Below, one piece after another: positions 1 through 8,651 of a stretch of 64,000 nucleotides of DNA. The notes under the pieces are model-generated. The model was not told where the DNA came from. It was given only the letters and a program-made list of their open reading frames with translations, and made no database searches. Source of the stretch: Halodesulfovibrio sp. Its GTDB lineage: Bacteria > Desulfobacterota > Desulfovibrionia > Desulfovibrionales > Desulfovibrionaceae. Every line of letters begins with the position of its first letter. Within the stretch, counting starts at the first letter, position 1. The position numbers and the translations under genes were made by a program. The DNA is taken from the NCBI RefSeq assembly GCF_025210605.1, contig NZ_JAOARI010000037.1, positions 1 through 64,000 of the forward strand, given 5' to 3'.

Positions 1-137
1 CTTCAAATGTAATCTGTTTATGCCCCATGTAGTTATCCCTCCATTGTGGAGTTTTTTCATGTAAGGACAACATATCATGGGGCTTCTTGTTTTGAAGCCC
101 TAAGTTCATCAAGGTGTTAAGTTTCAAATTACAATCT

Positions 138-455
138 ACGGAAAGAAGGTTCTCTGGACTCTCCTAGAACTTTTACTCGCGAGATCAGCATGTTTTTTAC
201 ACCACTTCGCGGCTTACGCGCCACTACCTTACTTAATAAAAATAGCCGAACCGGCTTAGTACACTCTCAAAAAATATTTTCCTAATCGAAGTTAAGGGGG
301 CATAGAACTGATCAAAAAGGGTGGAGTTTTTTACTCCACCCTTTCTTTATTGCTTAAAAAAGAAATTTACCTAAAAGGGGTCAAGGGGATGCGTCCCCTT
401 GCGGGGGTGCAGGGTGCAGTGCCCACCTGCCCGTCGGAGACCCGCCGGAGGCAGT
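138..455. repeat. Tandem non-coding element, copy 1
   Basis: About 320 bp repeated almost in full at 537-855, offset close to 400 bp. Matching blocks in order are a stretch around 183-262 (including CTTACTTAATAAAAATAGCC), a hairpin at 319-341, then a GC-rich end at 380-455 carrying GCCCGTCGGAGACCCGCCGG. No credible gene overlaps it; small open frames here have no ribosome binding site. The GC-rich end recurs at 43.54-43.61 kb. Confidence 0.8.
319..341. terminator. Hairpin with T-rich flank inside repeat copy 1
   Basis: GGGTGGAGT and ACTCCACCC form a 9-bp perfect stem around a T5 loop, followed by TTTCTTT on the plus strand and preceded by AAAAA. It could terminate transcription in either direction. 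No plus-strand gene upstream is visible in the window. Confidence 0.5.
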
Positions 456-536
456 ACGACGAACGTCAAACACGTACATGCTGATGATGTGTAAAAAGGT
501 CTCCGACGGCGCTGCCGCGGGCTTTAAGAACCTTTC

Positions 537-855
537 TCGAAGAAAGGTTCTTAAAAATCTCCAAAGACTTTTATCCACGAGGTCAGCACGTTTTTTACAC
601 CACCTCGCGGCTTACGCGCCATTACCTTACTTAATAAAAATAGCCGAACCGCTTAGTACATTCCAAAAAAAAATCTTCCCTTAGACGGGGTTAAGGGAAC
701 ACCTTTTCATACAGCAAAAGGGTGGAGTAATAACTCCACCCTTTTGCTATTGCGAAAAAAAGAAATTTACCTAAACGGGGTCAAGGGGACGTGTCCCCTT
801 GCGGGGGTGCAGGGGGCAGCGCCCGCCTGCCCGTCGGAGACCCGCCGGAGGCAGT
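537..855. repeat. Tandem non-coding element, copy 2
   Basis: Second copy of the 138-455 element, ending 27 bp from the cysE stop codon. Read on the minus strand, the order after cysE is GCCTCCGGCGGG, then a GC-rich arm, then a hairpin. The two copies differ at scattered positions, so the duplication is not recent. The rest of 1-882 is spacer with no gene I can support. Confidence 0.8.
713..748. terminator. Long hairpin in repeat copy 2
   Basis: AGCAAAAGGGTGGAGT pairs perfectly with ACTCCACCCTTTTGCT around a 4-nt loop (16-bp stem). It corresponds to the shorter hairpin at 319-341, but its lower stem differs in sequence and stays paired, which implies compensatory change. It probably ends cysE transcription on the minus strand. 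Confidence 0.55.
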
Positions 856-882
856 ACTACCCCTTACCCAAGAACTTGTAGT

Positions 883-1833
883 CTAACAGCCACCACCAAC
901 GAGTTTTTCTTCTTTTTTCGGCTTGGTAGAGCGTGACTGAATTACTTTGGAGTTTGGTTCAACGTCATGTGTAATCCATACGTTACCACCGATCATAGTA
1001 TCATGCCCGATGGTAATGCGCCCCAGAACGGTTGCACCTGCGTAAACTGTGACATTGTCCTCAAGAATAGGGTGACGCAGATTACCTTTAATCAAGCAGC
1101 CCTCTGAATCTTTGGGGAACGACAGCGCACCGAGTGTTACCCCCTGATAGAGGCGGCACCCGTTGCCGATAATGCATGTTTCGCCGATTACAACACCTGT
1201 TCCGTGGTCAATGAAGAATTCTTCACCAATTTGTGCCCCCGGGTGGATGTCTATTCCTGTATTGGAATGCGCCATTTCACTGATGATGCGAGGGATAATC
1301 GGAACATCAAGCTTATAAAGCTCATGCGCTATTCTATGGTGAATCATTGCTGTGATTGATGGGTAGCAGAAAATAGTTTCACCGGGGGTTTTTGCCGCTG
1401 GGTCACCTTCAAAAGCGGCCTTTACATCAGAGGCAAGAAGTCTGCGAAGTTTGGGTAATGATTGTAGGAACTGCATGGCAAGAGCGCGGGAGTGCTCTTC
1501 GCAATCTTTGCATTCATTTGCAAATTCAGCACAGATAAAGCAGCCACCACGTCTGATCTGCTCTGAAAGAATCCTGTAGATTGAGTCCAGATTTGCAGAC
1601 AGATGGTATCGCATGGATTCGAGGCGTACTGTTTTATCGCCAAAATACCCCGGGAAGAGCGCAGCTTTGAGGCGCTCGACAAGTTCGAGCAGTGTTTCTG
1701 TTGACGGCATCGGAGCATCGTGCTTGGAACGATGGTATACCGCCGCGTACGATTCTGGAGCGCAGAGTTCCTCAACTACTTGGTCGAGCTCTGTTATGTT
1801 GTGCTGCTCCAGCTCGGCATGATTACGTTGCAT
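883..1833 (-). CDS. cysE: Serine O-acetyltransferase
   Basis: Transfers acetyl from acetyl-CoA to L-serine, giving O-acetylserine for CysK; cytoplasmic. Of 316 residues, the first 140 or so are helical, and a left-handed beta-helix follows with HPGAQIG (197-203) and DHGTGVVIGET (209-219), the CysE active-site signature. GGGAG lies about 7 nt before the ATG. Unusual points are four cysteines at 98, 101, 108 and 111 (CxxC-x6-CxxC) in the N-terminal part and a C-terminus ending GGGC instead of the terminal Ile that docks into CysK in enterobacteria. It is last in the nifU-nifS-cysK-cysE run, 21 bp after cysK. Confidence 0.93.
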   Translation of the reverse strand: MQRNHAELEQHNITELDQVVEELCAPESYAAVYHRSKHDAPMPSTETLLELVERLKAALFPGYFGDKTVRLESMRYHLSANLDSIYRILSEQIRRGGCFICAEFANECKDCEEHSRALAMQFLQSLPKLRRLLASDVKAAFEGDPAAKTPGETIFCYPSITAMIHHRIAHELYKLDVPIIPRIISEMAHSNTGIDIHPGAQIGEEFFIDHGTGVVIGETCIIGNGCRLYQGVTLGALSFPKDSEGCLIKGNLRHPILEDNVTVYAGATVLGRITIGHDTMIGGNVWITHDVEPNSKVIQSRSTKPKKEEKLVGGGC

Positions 1834-1854
1834 GTGTACTCCCTTGCAAGTTTG

Positions 1855-2784
1855 CTAGTCAGTTTCAGTAAAAAGCGGGGTCGAAAGGTAACGTTCTGCG
1901 GTGTCGCAAATGATGAACACAATACGCTTGCCTTTATTCTCTGGGCGCTTTGCCACTTGGAGCGCAGCATAGGCATTTGCGCCGGAAGAAATACCACACA
2001 TGATACCTTCCTCTTTCATAAGGCGGCGTGCCATGCTGAGTGCATCTTCATTGGTGACACGTATGATTTCATCATAAATTTCTGTGTTGAGAACGTCCGG
2101 TACAAAACCAGCACCGATGCCTTGAATAGCATGTGGGGCAGGGCTTCCACCAGAAAGAACAGGGGATGCATCAGGTTCTACAGCAATGCATTGAATGTTT
2201 GCATTATGCTGCTTTAAAATTTCCCCAACACCTGTAATTGTGCCTCCTGTGCCGACTCCCGCAACGAAAATATCGATCTTGCCGTCAGTATCTCGCAGTA
2301 TTTCCTGCGCAGTTGTCTTTCGATGAATAGCAGGGTTCGCTTTATTCGCAAATTGTTGCAGGTGGATTGCGTGCGGGTTTTCTGCTGTGATGCGGTTAGC
2401 TTCTTCCACAGCACCAGCCATACCCTTGGCAGCAGGGGTGAGAATAAGTTTTGCTCCAAACCCTTTGAGAAGTGCACGGCGTTCCTGACTCATAGATTCC
2501 GGCATGGTCAGAATGAGCGGAAATCCTTTAACAGCACAGGTAAAGGCAATCCCAATACCTGTATTGCCGCTTGTTGCTTCGACAAACACGGTATCTTTGG
2601 TGGTTGTACCGGAATCAATGGCGGCTTGCACCATGTTATATCCGATTCGGTCCTTTACAGAAGAACACGGGTTCATGGACTCCAGCTTTGCTACAACTTC
2701 AGCGTCTGTCCCTTCTGCAATGCGGTTGATGCGAACGAGGGGAGTGTTGCCTACAAGATCAATCATAGAATTAGCGATTTTCAT
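1855..2784 (-). CDS. cysK: Cysteine synthase A (O-acetylserine sulfhydrylase)
   Basis: PLP enzyme that makes L-cysteine from O-acetylserine and sulfide. The 309-residue length is typical. The PLP lysine is K44 in SSVKDR; the substrate loop TSGNTGIG is at 71-78; the phosphate loop GTGGTITG lies near 175-182. GAGGTAA sits just before the ATG. It is followed after 21 bp by cysE, so both steps of cysteine synthesis are co-expressed. A strong hairpin and T-tract separate it from nifS upstream, so read-through or a promoter inside nifS must feed it. Confidence 0.95.
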   Translation of the reverse strand: MKIANSMIDLVGNTPLVRINRIAEGTDAEVVAKLESMNPCSSVKDRIGYNMVQAAIDSGTTTKDTVFVEATSGNTGIGIAFTCAVKGFPLILTMPESMSQERRALLKGFGAKLILTPAAKGMAGAVEEANRITAENPHAIHLQQFANKANPAIHRKTTAQEILRDTDGKIDIFVAGVGTGGTITGVGEILKQHNANIQCIAVEPDASPVLSGGSPAPHAIQGIGAGFVPDVLNTEIYDEIIRVTNEDALSMARRLMKEEGIMCGISSGANAYAALQVAKRPENKGKRIVFIICDTAERYLSTPLFTETD

Positions 2785-2811
2785 GTAACTTACCTCATGG
2801 ATGAAAAAAAA

Positions 2812-2843
2812 GGGTCGGACAAACCACGTGTGTTGTCCGACCC
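2812..2843 (-). terminator. Intercistronic terminator/attenuator between nifS and cysK
   Basis: GGGTCGGACAA and TTGTCCGACCC make an 11-bp perfect stem with a 10-nt loop. On the minus strand it is followed by eight T residues (2803-2811 region) and, within about 15 nt, by the cysK ribosome binding site. It lies 27 bp after the nifS stop and 28 bp before the cysK start, which leaves no room for a separate promoter downstream of it. Confidence 0.8.
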
Positions 2844-2869
2844 TTAAGTATGTATCTTAGGGTCTGCTG

Positions 2870-4063
2870 CTAACAAGAACAAGGACGAGTAGGAGCTTCT
2901 GCTCCGTCATCGTTTTTGTATGGAGAAATCTCACGGAGACGTTTAATGATAGCAGGAAGTTCTTTCAGTACGACTTTGACTTCTTTGTCATCATTAAATC
3001 GGGACAGTGAAAAACGAATGGAACCATGAGCGAAAGTAAACGGAACGCCCATTGCCCGCAGTACATGAGAAGGTTCGAGGCTGCCGGAAGTACATGCAGA
3101 GCCGGAGCTTGCTGCAATGTCATGTCCGTCCATCATAAGCAGAATAGCTTCACCTTCAACATGTTTGAATGAAATGTTGGTGGTGTTAGGAAGTCTGCTT
3201 TCGGTATCACCATTGATAATGGAATCTGGAATGGTTTCCAGTAAGCCTTTTTCGAGGACATCGCGCATATGTTTTACGCCTGTGTTCTCGATTTCCATGT
3301 TAAGCTGAGCCAGTTCCGCTGCTTTACCGAGACCTACAATAGCAGCAGTGTTTTCGGTTCCTGCACGGCGACCTTCTTCCTGATGTCCTCCACGCATATG
3401 CGGGCGGAAAGAAGCACCTTTGCGGACATACAGTGCGCCGATGCCTTTAGGACCATGGATTTTGTGACCGGAAAGGGACAGGTAGTCCACAGGCAATGTT
3501 TCGAGATTAAGCTCAATTTTGCCCACTGCCTGCACTGCATCTGTATGCAGCATTATGCCACGATCTTTTACAATTTTTGCAATTTCGTGCATCGGGAAGA
3601 TAACGCCGGTTTCGCTGTTAGCGTACATAATAGTAACAAGGGCGGTATCTGGACGCAGGGCGTTGCGTAGTTCGTCAAGATCGAGCTGACCTTTGGTGTC
3701 AACGTTCAGGTACGTTACATCGTAGCCGCGCTGTTCAAGATGACGGCATACGTTTAGAATAGCAGGATGCTCAACACGAGTAGTGATAATATGTTTTTTA
3801 CCCGGCTGTGCTTCGAGAGCAGAGTAAATAGCTGTATTATCACTTTCTGTGCCACCTGCGGTAAAGATAATTTCATCCGGCTGTGCGTTCAGGAGAGAAG
3901 CAAGCCGATGACGGGCTTTCGCAATATCTGAACTTACTTGACCGCCAAATTTGTGCATGCTGGAAGGGTTGCCGTAATAATCAGTGAGAAACGGCATCAT
4001 TTCCTTTAGCACTAGCGGGTCAATTTTAGTGGTTGCGTTGTTATCGAAATAAATTGTTGTCAC
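2870..4063 (-). CDS. nifS: Cysteine desulfurase NifS
   Basis: PLP enzyme releasing sulfur from cysteine to the active-site cysteine for Fe-S cluster assembly on NifU. 397 residues: class V aminotransferase fold, PLP lysine K201 in SLSGHKIHGP, catalytic C324 in SSGSACTSG. The short catalytic loop fits the NifS/IscS group. The C-terminus ends PCSC. It overlaps the nifU stop by 4 bp, so the two are translationally coupled. No nitrogenase genes are nearby. NifS here probably serves general Fe-S assembly, as is common in sulfate reducers. Confidence 0.95.
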   Translation of the reverse strand: MTTIYFDNNATTKIDPLVLKEMMPFLTDYYGNPSSMHKFGGQVSSDIAKARHRLASLLNAQPDEIIFTAGGTESDNTAIYSALEAQPGKKHIITTRVEHPAILNVCRHLEQRGYDVTYLNVDTKGQLDLDELRNALRPDTALVTIMYANSETGVIFPMHEIAKIVKDRGIMLHTDAVQAVGKIELNLETLPVDYLSLSGHKIHGPKGIGALYVRKGASFRPHMRGGHQEEGRRAGTENTAAIVGLGKAAELAQLNMEIENTGVKHMRDVLEKGLLETIPDSIINGDTESRLPNTTNISFKHVEGEAILLMMDGHDIAASSGSACTSGSLEPSHVLRAMGVPFTFAHGSIRFSLSRFNDDKEVKVVLKELPAIIKRLREISPYKNDDGAEAPTRPCSC

Positions 4064-4908
4064 TGCGATACCTCCACAACGGTGAGTTCTGGTTCAACTT
4101 GTTCTTGTAATGCTTTTTCTACAACATTTTTGAGCGTAAGCTGGCTGGATGGGCAGCTGGTGCACATGCCTCGAAGCGCAACTTTTACAATGTGACCTTC
4201 GATGTCGATAAGCTCAACATCACCGCCGTCTTTTTGGAGACGCGGACGGACTTCTTCGTTAAGCACTTTCATGACAAGCTGCATACGTTCGATATTAGAG
4301 AGCTGGGGACGTGCAGAAGGTTCCGGCACTTCGCATGCAGCAACTTTTCCTGTTGCTTCGTCAATAAGACGCTGGATGTTATCTACGCATTTACCACAAC
4401 CACCACCGGCTTTGGTGTAGTGTGTGACTTCTTCTACGGTTGTAAGACCGTTTTCTTCTACAGCACGCAAAATTTGTTCATCGGTAACACCGAAGCAGTG
4501 ACAAATAATGGTACCTTCATGATCGTGAACTTCAACCGGTTCACCACGGAATGTTTTTATAGCAACTTCTAATGCTTCCTGTCCCATAACAGAGCAGTGC
4601 ATTTTTTCTTCAGGAAGACCGCCAAGAAATTCAGCAATTTCTTTGTTGGTAATTTTTTCTGCTTCTTCCAGAGTTTTGCCTTTAAGTAATTCAGTTAAGG
4701 CAGAAGATGATGCAATTGCGCTAGCACATCCGAAGGTCTGGAATTTAGCGTCAACAATTCGGTCATTATCATCTATTTCAAGGTAGAGTTTAAGAGCGTC
4801 ACCGCAGGCAAGGCTTCCAACCTCGCCAATGGCGCTTGCATTCTTAATTTCTCCCACGTTTTTTGGATTTAAAAAGTGCTCACGCACCTTGTCAGTATAT
4901 TCCCACAT
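4060..4908 (-). CDS. nifU: Fe-S cluster scaffold NifU (three-domain)
   Basis: Scaffold on which NifS-derived sulfur and iron are assembled into clusters. 282 residues with the full NifU layout: IscU-like domain with C35, C61 and C105; a central [2Fe-2S] Bfd-like domain with C136, C138, C171 and C174; a C-terminal Nfu domain with C249 and C252 (MCTSCPSSQ). CCGGAGG precedes the ATG. It is the first gene of the sulfur block. A TATACT -10-like box lies about 55 nt upstream, with no good -35. Confidence 0.95.
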   Translation of the reverse strand: MWEYTDKVREHFLNPKNVGEIKNASAIGEVGSLACGDALKLYLEIDDNDRIVDAKFQTFGCASAIASSSALTELLKGKTLEEAEKITNKEIAEFLGGLPEEKMHCSVMGQEALEVAIKTFRGEPVEVHDHEGTIICHCFGVTDEQILRAVEENGLTTVEEVTHYTKAGGGCGKCVDNIQRLIDEATGKVAACEVPEPSARPQLSNIERMQLVMKVLNEEVRPRLQKDGGDVELIDIEGHIVKVALRGMCTSCPSSQLTLKNVVEKALQEQVEPELTVVEVSQ

Positions 4909-5120
4909 TACACATATCCTCCGGATTCAGTTCAAAAGTATTGTGAGCGCACCTTGCAGTATAATAATGCGAAAGGGGTTAGGGAAGGGGGAAACGCATT
5001 TTTTTTTACGATGGCATGTAAAAACTTCAAACAGGGTACCGGCGTTCAACTGCAATTAGGAACACCTTGAGGATATATGAGGCGGTAGAAAATGCAGACT
5101 ATATTTTTTTTGTTTCCAGA

Positions 5121-6116
5121 TTAAATAACGTGGTTGCCGCTCAGAATTTTGATAAATCTCCTGAATACATTCATATCAATTTGAGTAGACATTTCTTCTT
5201 TCATGATCCGCAAGGTTTTGAATGCATCAGTACCGTCAGAATATGGTCTTGAAGAACGGATGGCATCGTAAATATCCGCAATCGTGATAGCGCGGACTGC
5301 AAGCGGAATATGTTCTTCTGTTAGCCCACATGGGTAGCCTGATCCATCAAGCTTTTCGTGATGAAGCAGTATGCAGTTAAGCGCATCCTGAGAGAGTGGA
5401 AGCTGTGCGCATAGTCCCGCTCCGTGTACTGGGTGGGTGTTGATGCAGTCACGCTCCTTATCAGAAAGCCTGCCGGGTTTCGTTAAAATTTCTTCGGGAA
5501 TCCTGCGCTTTCCAATGTCGTGCAAAATTGCTCCCAGTCCGAATTGCACCATATCCCGTTCAGCAAATCCATATGTTTGCAGGATAAGCTGTGAATACAC
5601 AAAAACATGCAGCGAGTGCGAGTAGGTTTGATAATCATGAGCGATGATTGAACCCATGGTCTGCAACGAATTTTCCAATGTCAGAAAACTTACACCTTTT
5701 GTGACAAACTCGAAAACCCTGTCGAACTCTTTGCGGTTGACCATCGGCGGCAATTTTTTTGTGAAGACTTCTTCGACCACTTCTAACGAAGTTTCATAAA
5801 AAACCTGTGCTCTGGTTGGTCTTGGGATGTGTTCGTCGAGGAGTGTGTCACCTAAATGGGTGACCATATGGTCGAAATATTCCGGGCGTTGACTTTGCTT
5901 TATGTAAACAACGTTTCGTCCGTGTTCACTTAGAGCCGCTTCATGGTGCTCCGTGAAACTGTCTCCGGCTTTAGCGTACAGCGTAAAAGAGTCTTCGCTG
6001 CGGATGTATATGTCAAAATGTCCACGGGGAGGACGCAACACCAACGAAGGCAAGACGGGAAAAAAGTCGTGCGAGATTTCCTCTAATAGAGGGGGTTGAG
6101 AAACAGCTTGTGTCAT
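5121..6116 (-). CDS. HD-GYP domain protein (putative c-di-GMP phosphodiesterase)
   Basis: The C-terminal half carries the HD-GYP signature: HDIGKRR and HHEKLDGSGYP, with metal-binding histidines and aspartates intact, so hydrolysis of cyclic di-GMP is likely. The N-terminal 130 residues match no domain I know and resemble the DUF3391-like leaders of other HD-GYP proteins. No receiver or membrane segment is visible, so it is probably cytosolic. An in-frame ATG at 6164 would add 16 residues but has no ribosome binding site; the ATG at 6116 also has only a weak one. It is monocistronic. Confidence 0.88.
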   Translation of the reverse strand: MTQAVSQPPLLEEISHDFFPVLPSLVLRPPRGHFDIYIRSEDSFTLYAKAGDSFTEHHEAALSEHGRNVVYIKQSQRPEYFDHMVTHLGDTLLDEHIPRPTRAQVFYETSLEVVEEVFTKKLPPMVNRKEFDRVFEFVTKGVSFLTLENSLQTMGSIIAHDYQTYSHSLHVFVYSQLILQTYGFAERDMVQFGLGAILHDIGKRRIPEEILTKPGRLSDKERDCINTHPVHGAGLCAQLPLSQDALNCILLHHEKLDGSGYPCGLTEEHIPLAVRAITIADIYDAIRSSRPYSDGTDAFKTLRIMKEEMSTQIDMNVFRRFIKILSGNHVI

Positions 6117-7801
6117 TACCAGATGTAGCCTGTAAGGTTGCAAGCACAGATATTGTGCCATCATAACGCAGTGCCGCTTCTAAAGTATGAGCAAAAAGCG
6201 TACGCGCTGAATGGAGCGAGGGGAATTCACTCTCATTACAAAATGGTTGCAATTCTGTTTTGTGTGCTTAAGTTAGAACGTGCTCACCGTTGTTCACTAT
6301 TTTTACAAATTTATATGTATGAATCTGCACAATTGGGGAAAAAGGTGCAGAAGTGTACCATAGTTTGAAAGGTGAGATGCACCTGAAGAGGTGCATTGTT
6401 ACAAAGTCATGATTATTCTATTGGCTGTGATGTCGTATAAATTCTCTGATATGGTATGTTCATGTGTAGTATAGAACACACTGATTAATTGTTGTGCAAA
6501 GCTGCGACGACGATTAATAAAGAAAGAATGTATGCGCCAATGTTTTGCTTTATGACTAGGGCGTGTTTCTAAATTGTACACTTGTTTTGCTGTTCTCTTT
6601 TACTCTTTATTGCGTTGCCGGAAAAAACTTGTTTCGACGTAGTGCTGTTACGCCTTAAACATATTTTTTACTTCTGCCGCGTAATAAGAAAAAGATATCT
6701 ATCATTCCTGTGCATACAATTTAGGAACACATCCTAATTACTATTAACAACATGTGTTAAAAAAAGTTAGCGCATGTTGCGATAAGTTTTGTTGTTTGTC
6801 ACGCAGAATTTCTCGTAATATATAAATAAATTACTTCAATTCTAAAAATAAAGAAGAATTAGCAGCACTCATTATGGTCGAACTATTGTTCAACCGTAAT
6901 AAAGAGAAAAAGTATCAGTATTGTACTTTTTACTAAGTACCTAGATGAAGAATTTACTGCGATTTACTACATAAATTGCATCGAACTAAAAAGACTCGAT
7001 AATATTTCACGTAAAATCGAAATAAAAAAATCTCCAATAGAAATTTATTTTGCAATGAAAAAGCAAAAATGAGCACAAGAGAATTTTTTACCTAAAAATT
7101 GCAGAAAAAATATCGAAAAATTTGTTTTTAAAATTATATCTACATATTTGTAGAGGAATATTGCATAGTGCTGCATTAAATAATAAAGGCTGAACAGCCT
7201 TTGGAGTAAGCAAATACCGCACAATATGCTTTTTATTTTTTGATTTATAATATTATGATATAAAAAGATTATTTGATTTTTTAAGCAAAGTCTAGAATCT
7301 ATCTAACTGACATGAGTCTTTTATTTCTAAGATAAGAGTTAGAGAGGGCTTGTTTTGGATACAATGTTCGCTGTTATTTTACAGCATTAATATGGCAATT
7401 TAGATCAAATTACGTAGGCACAAATTCAAAAAGAGTGTTACAGAGTGTGTTGTGTTGCATTATCTTGCAATAGTACTAGTGCGCTAAATTGAAAAAACTC
7501 TAGGTTAGATCAGGACTTTTTGCGATTCGGGTAATTTTTTTGGCAGGTAAAGCCTCATTGAGTGTCTAAACTGGAATGATAGATTTATGCCGCACCTTCT
7601 CTCACCCTGTATGAAAAACAGTGAACCCGCTAGTAGCCCGCGTTTTATGTGCACGCGTTACTTTTTTTCTGCGTTTTGTATGTTTTTGGGTATAAGGTGA
7701 CAGCATAAAAGACATACCATATTATTTTGCTTGTCCAAGATGTTCGCGTTTTAGTAGTAATGGTGTGTCATTTATTTTTTGTGGAGCAAAATTCGTTCAG
7801 C
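6117..7801. other. AT-rich gene-free stretch
   Basis: About 1.6 kb with no open frame longer than about 60 codons that looks coding. It is clearly more AT-rich than its neighbours, with many A/T runs. It holds a small hairpin at 7185-7202 (AAAGGCTG/CAGCCTTT) without a T-tract and, at 6610-6667, a degenerate copy of a sequence found at 49.77-49.83 kb. It must contain the promoter of the ABC importer and possibly that of the HD-GYP gene. I recognise no riboswitch or RNA gene. Confidence 0.6.
6610..6667. repeat. Dispersed element, degenerate copy
   Basis: Shares TGCGTT, then TCGACGTAGYGCTGYTACG and CCTT in the same order and spacing as 49771-49830. The core CGTAGTGCTGTTACG is a weakened hairpin here but a perfect one in the other copy. 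It is an isolated copy inside the AT-rich stretch. Confidence 0.6.
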
Positions 7802-8620
7802 ATGCAACAAAATTTTCGTAAGTTATTTTATTATGTTCACCCGGACACACGATCAATCGCAGTCGATTTAGCTATGTATCTTGCTGTGATAACTGTTCTG
7901 GTATGGAGTGTTTTTTCTGGCGCTGAAGCATCTGGGTACAACTGGCAATGGAGCAGGGTTCCTCGTTACCTGTTTACTGTTTCAGACGGGGCTTTTCATT
8001 TGGGTCCACTGCTGACCGGTTTGATGGTAACGCTTGAAATAGCATGTTATTCTATGGTGCTGGCGTTTACATTTGGGCTTATTGCTGTTCTTTTTAGGGT
8101 ATCAAAGTCTGCTGTTGCGCGCTATGTTGCTGCTTTATATGTCGAACTTATTCGTAACACCCCACTCATGCTGCAAGTGCTCATAATGTATTTTGTCATT
8201 GCGCCTGTGTTGGAAATGGAGCGGTTTTTATCTGCTGTTCTTGCGCTGGCACTTTTCGAAGGGGCATATATTGCAGAAATTTTCAGGGCTGGCATTGAAG
8301 CAGTCCCCAAAGGGCAGTGGGAAGCTGCTGAAAGTGTAGGGCTGAGCCGTTTTCATATCTACAGGCTGGTGGTTTTGCCTCAAGCAATTCGGGCAACACT
8401 ACCGCCGCTGACAGGGCAGGCTGTTTCTTTGGTGAAAGATTCTGCTCTGGTCTCTGTTATCGCGATTTATGATTTGACGATGCAGGCACAGGCTGTAATC
8501 TCAGAAACGTATCTCACTTTTGAGATATGGTTTATAGTGGCGTTAATTTATTTATTGATTACAGTGAGTTTGTCTTGTGTTGTTCATTTTTTAGAGAAAA
8601 AATATTCGTATGACCTCTAA
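7802..8620 (+). CDS. Polar amino acid ABC transporter permease
   Basis: Inner-membrane permease of the HisM/GlnP family. After a short cytoplasmic tail there are five or six hydrophobic segments, with the EAA loop signature around KGQWEAAESVGLSRF and a preceding LIRNTPLMLQ motif typical of polar amino acid permeases. The start is uncertain: the open frame extends to 7727, but those residues look non-native; GGAG at 7783 is somewhat far from the ATG at 7802. It overlaps or abuts the binding-protein gene downstream. A second permease follows at 9561, so the channel is probably a heterodimer. Confidence 0.88.
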   Translation: MQQNFRKLFYYVHPDTRSIAVDLAMYLAVITVLVWSVFSGAEASGYNWQWSRVPRYLFTVSDGAFHLGPLLTGLMVTLEIACYSMVLAFTFGLIAVLFRVSKSAVARYVAALYVELIRNTPLMLQVLIMYFVIAPVLEMERFLSAVLALALFEGAYIAEIFRAGIEAVPKGQWEAAESVGLSRFHIYRLVVLPQAIRATLPPLTGQAVSLVKDSALVSVIAIYDLTMQAQAVISETYLTFEIWFIVALIYLLITVSLSCVVHFLEKKYSYDL

Positions 8621-8651
8621 AAGCCGTTTCACAGTAAAGAGGAGGAGTAAC

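Noticed and set aside
478..684. 68-codon plus-strand frame in the repeat region
   Set aside because: Falls within the duplicated non-coding element, is not kept in the other copy and has no ribosome binding site.
6399..6581. 60-codon minus-strand frame in the AT-rich stretch
   Set aside because: No ribosome binding site. Its start faintly resembles a transposase end, but not enough to claim a remnant.
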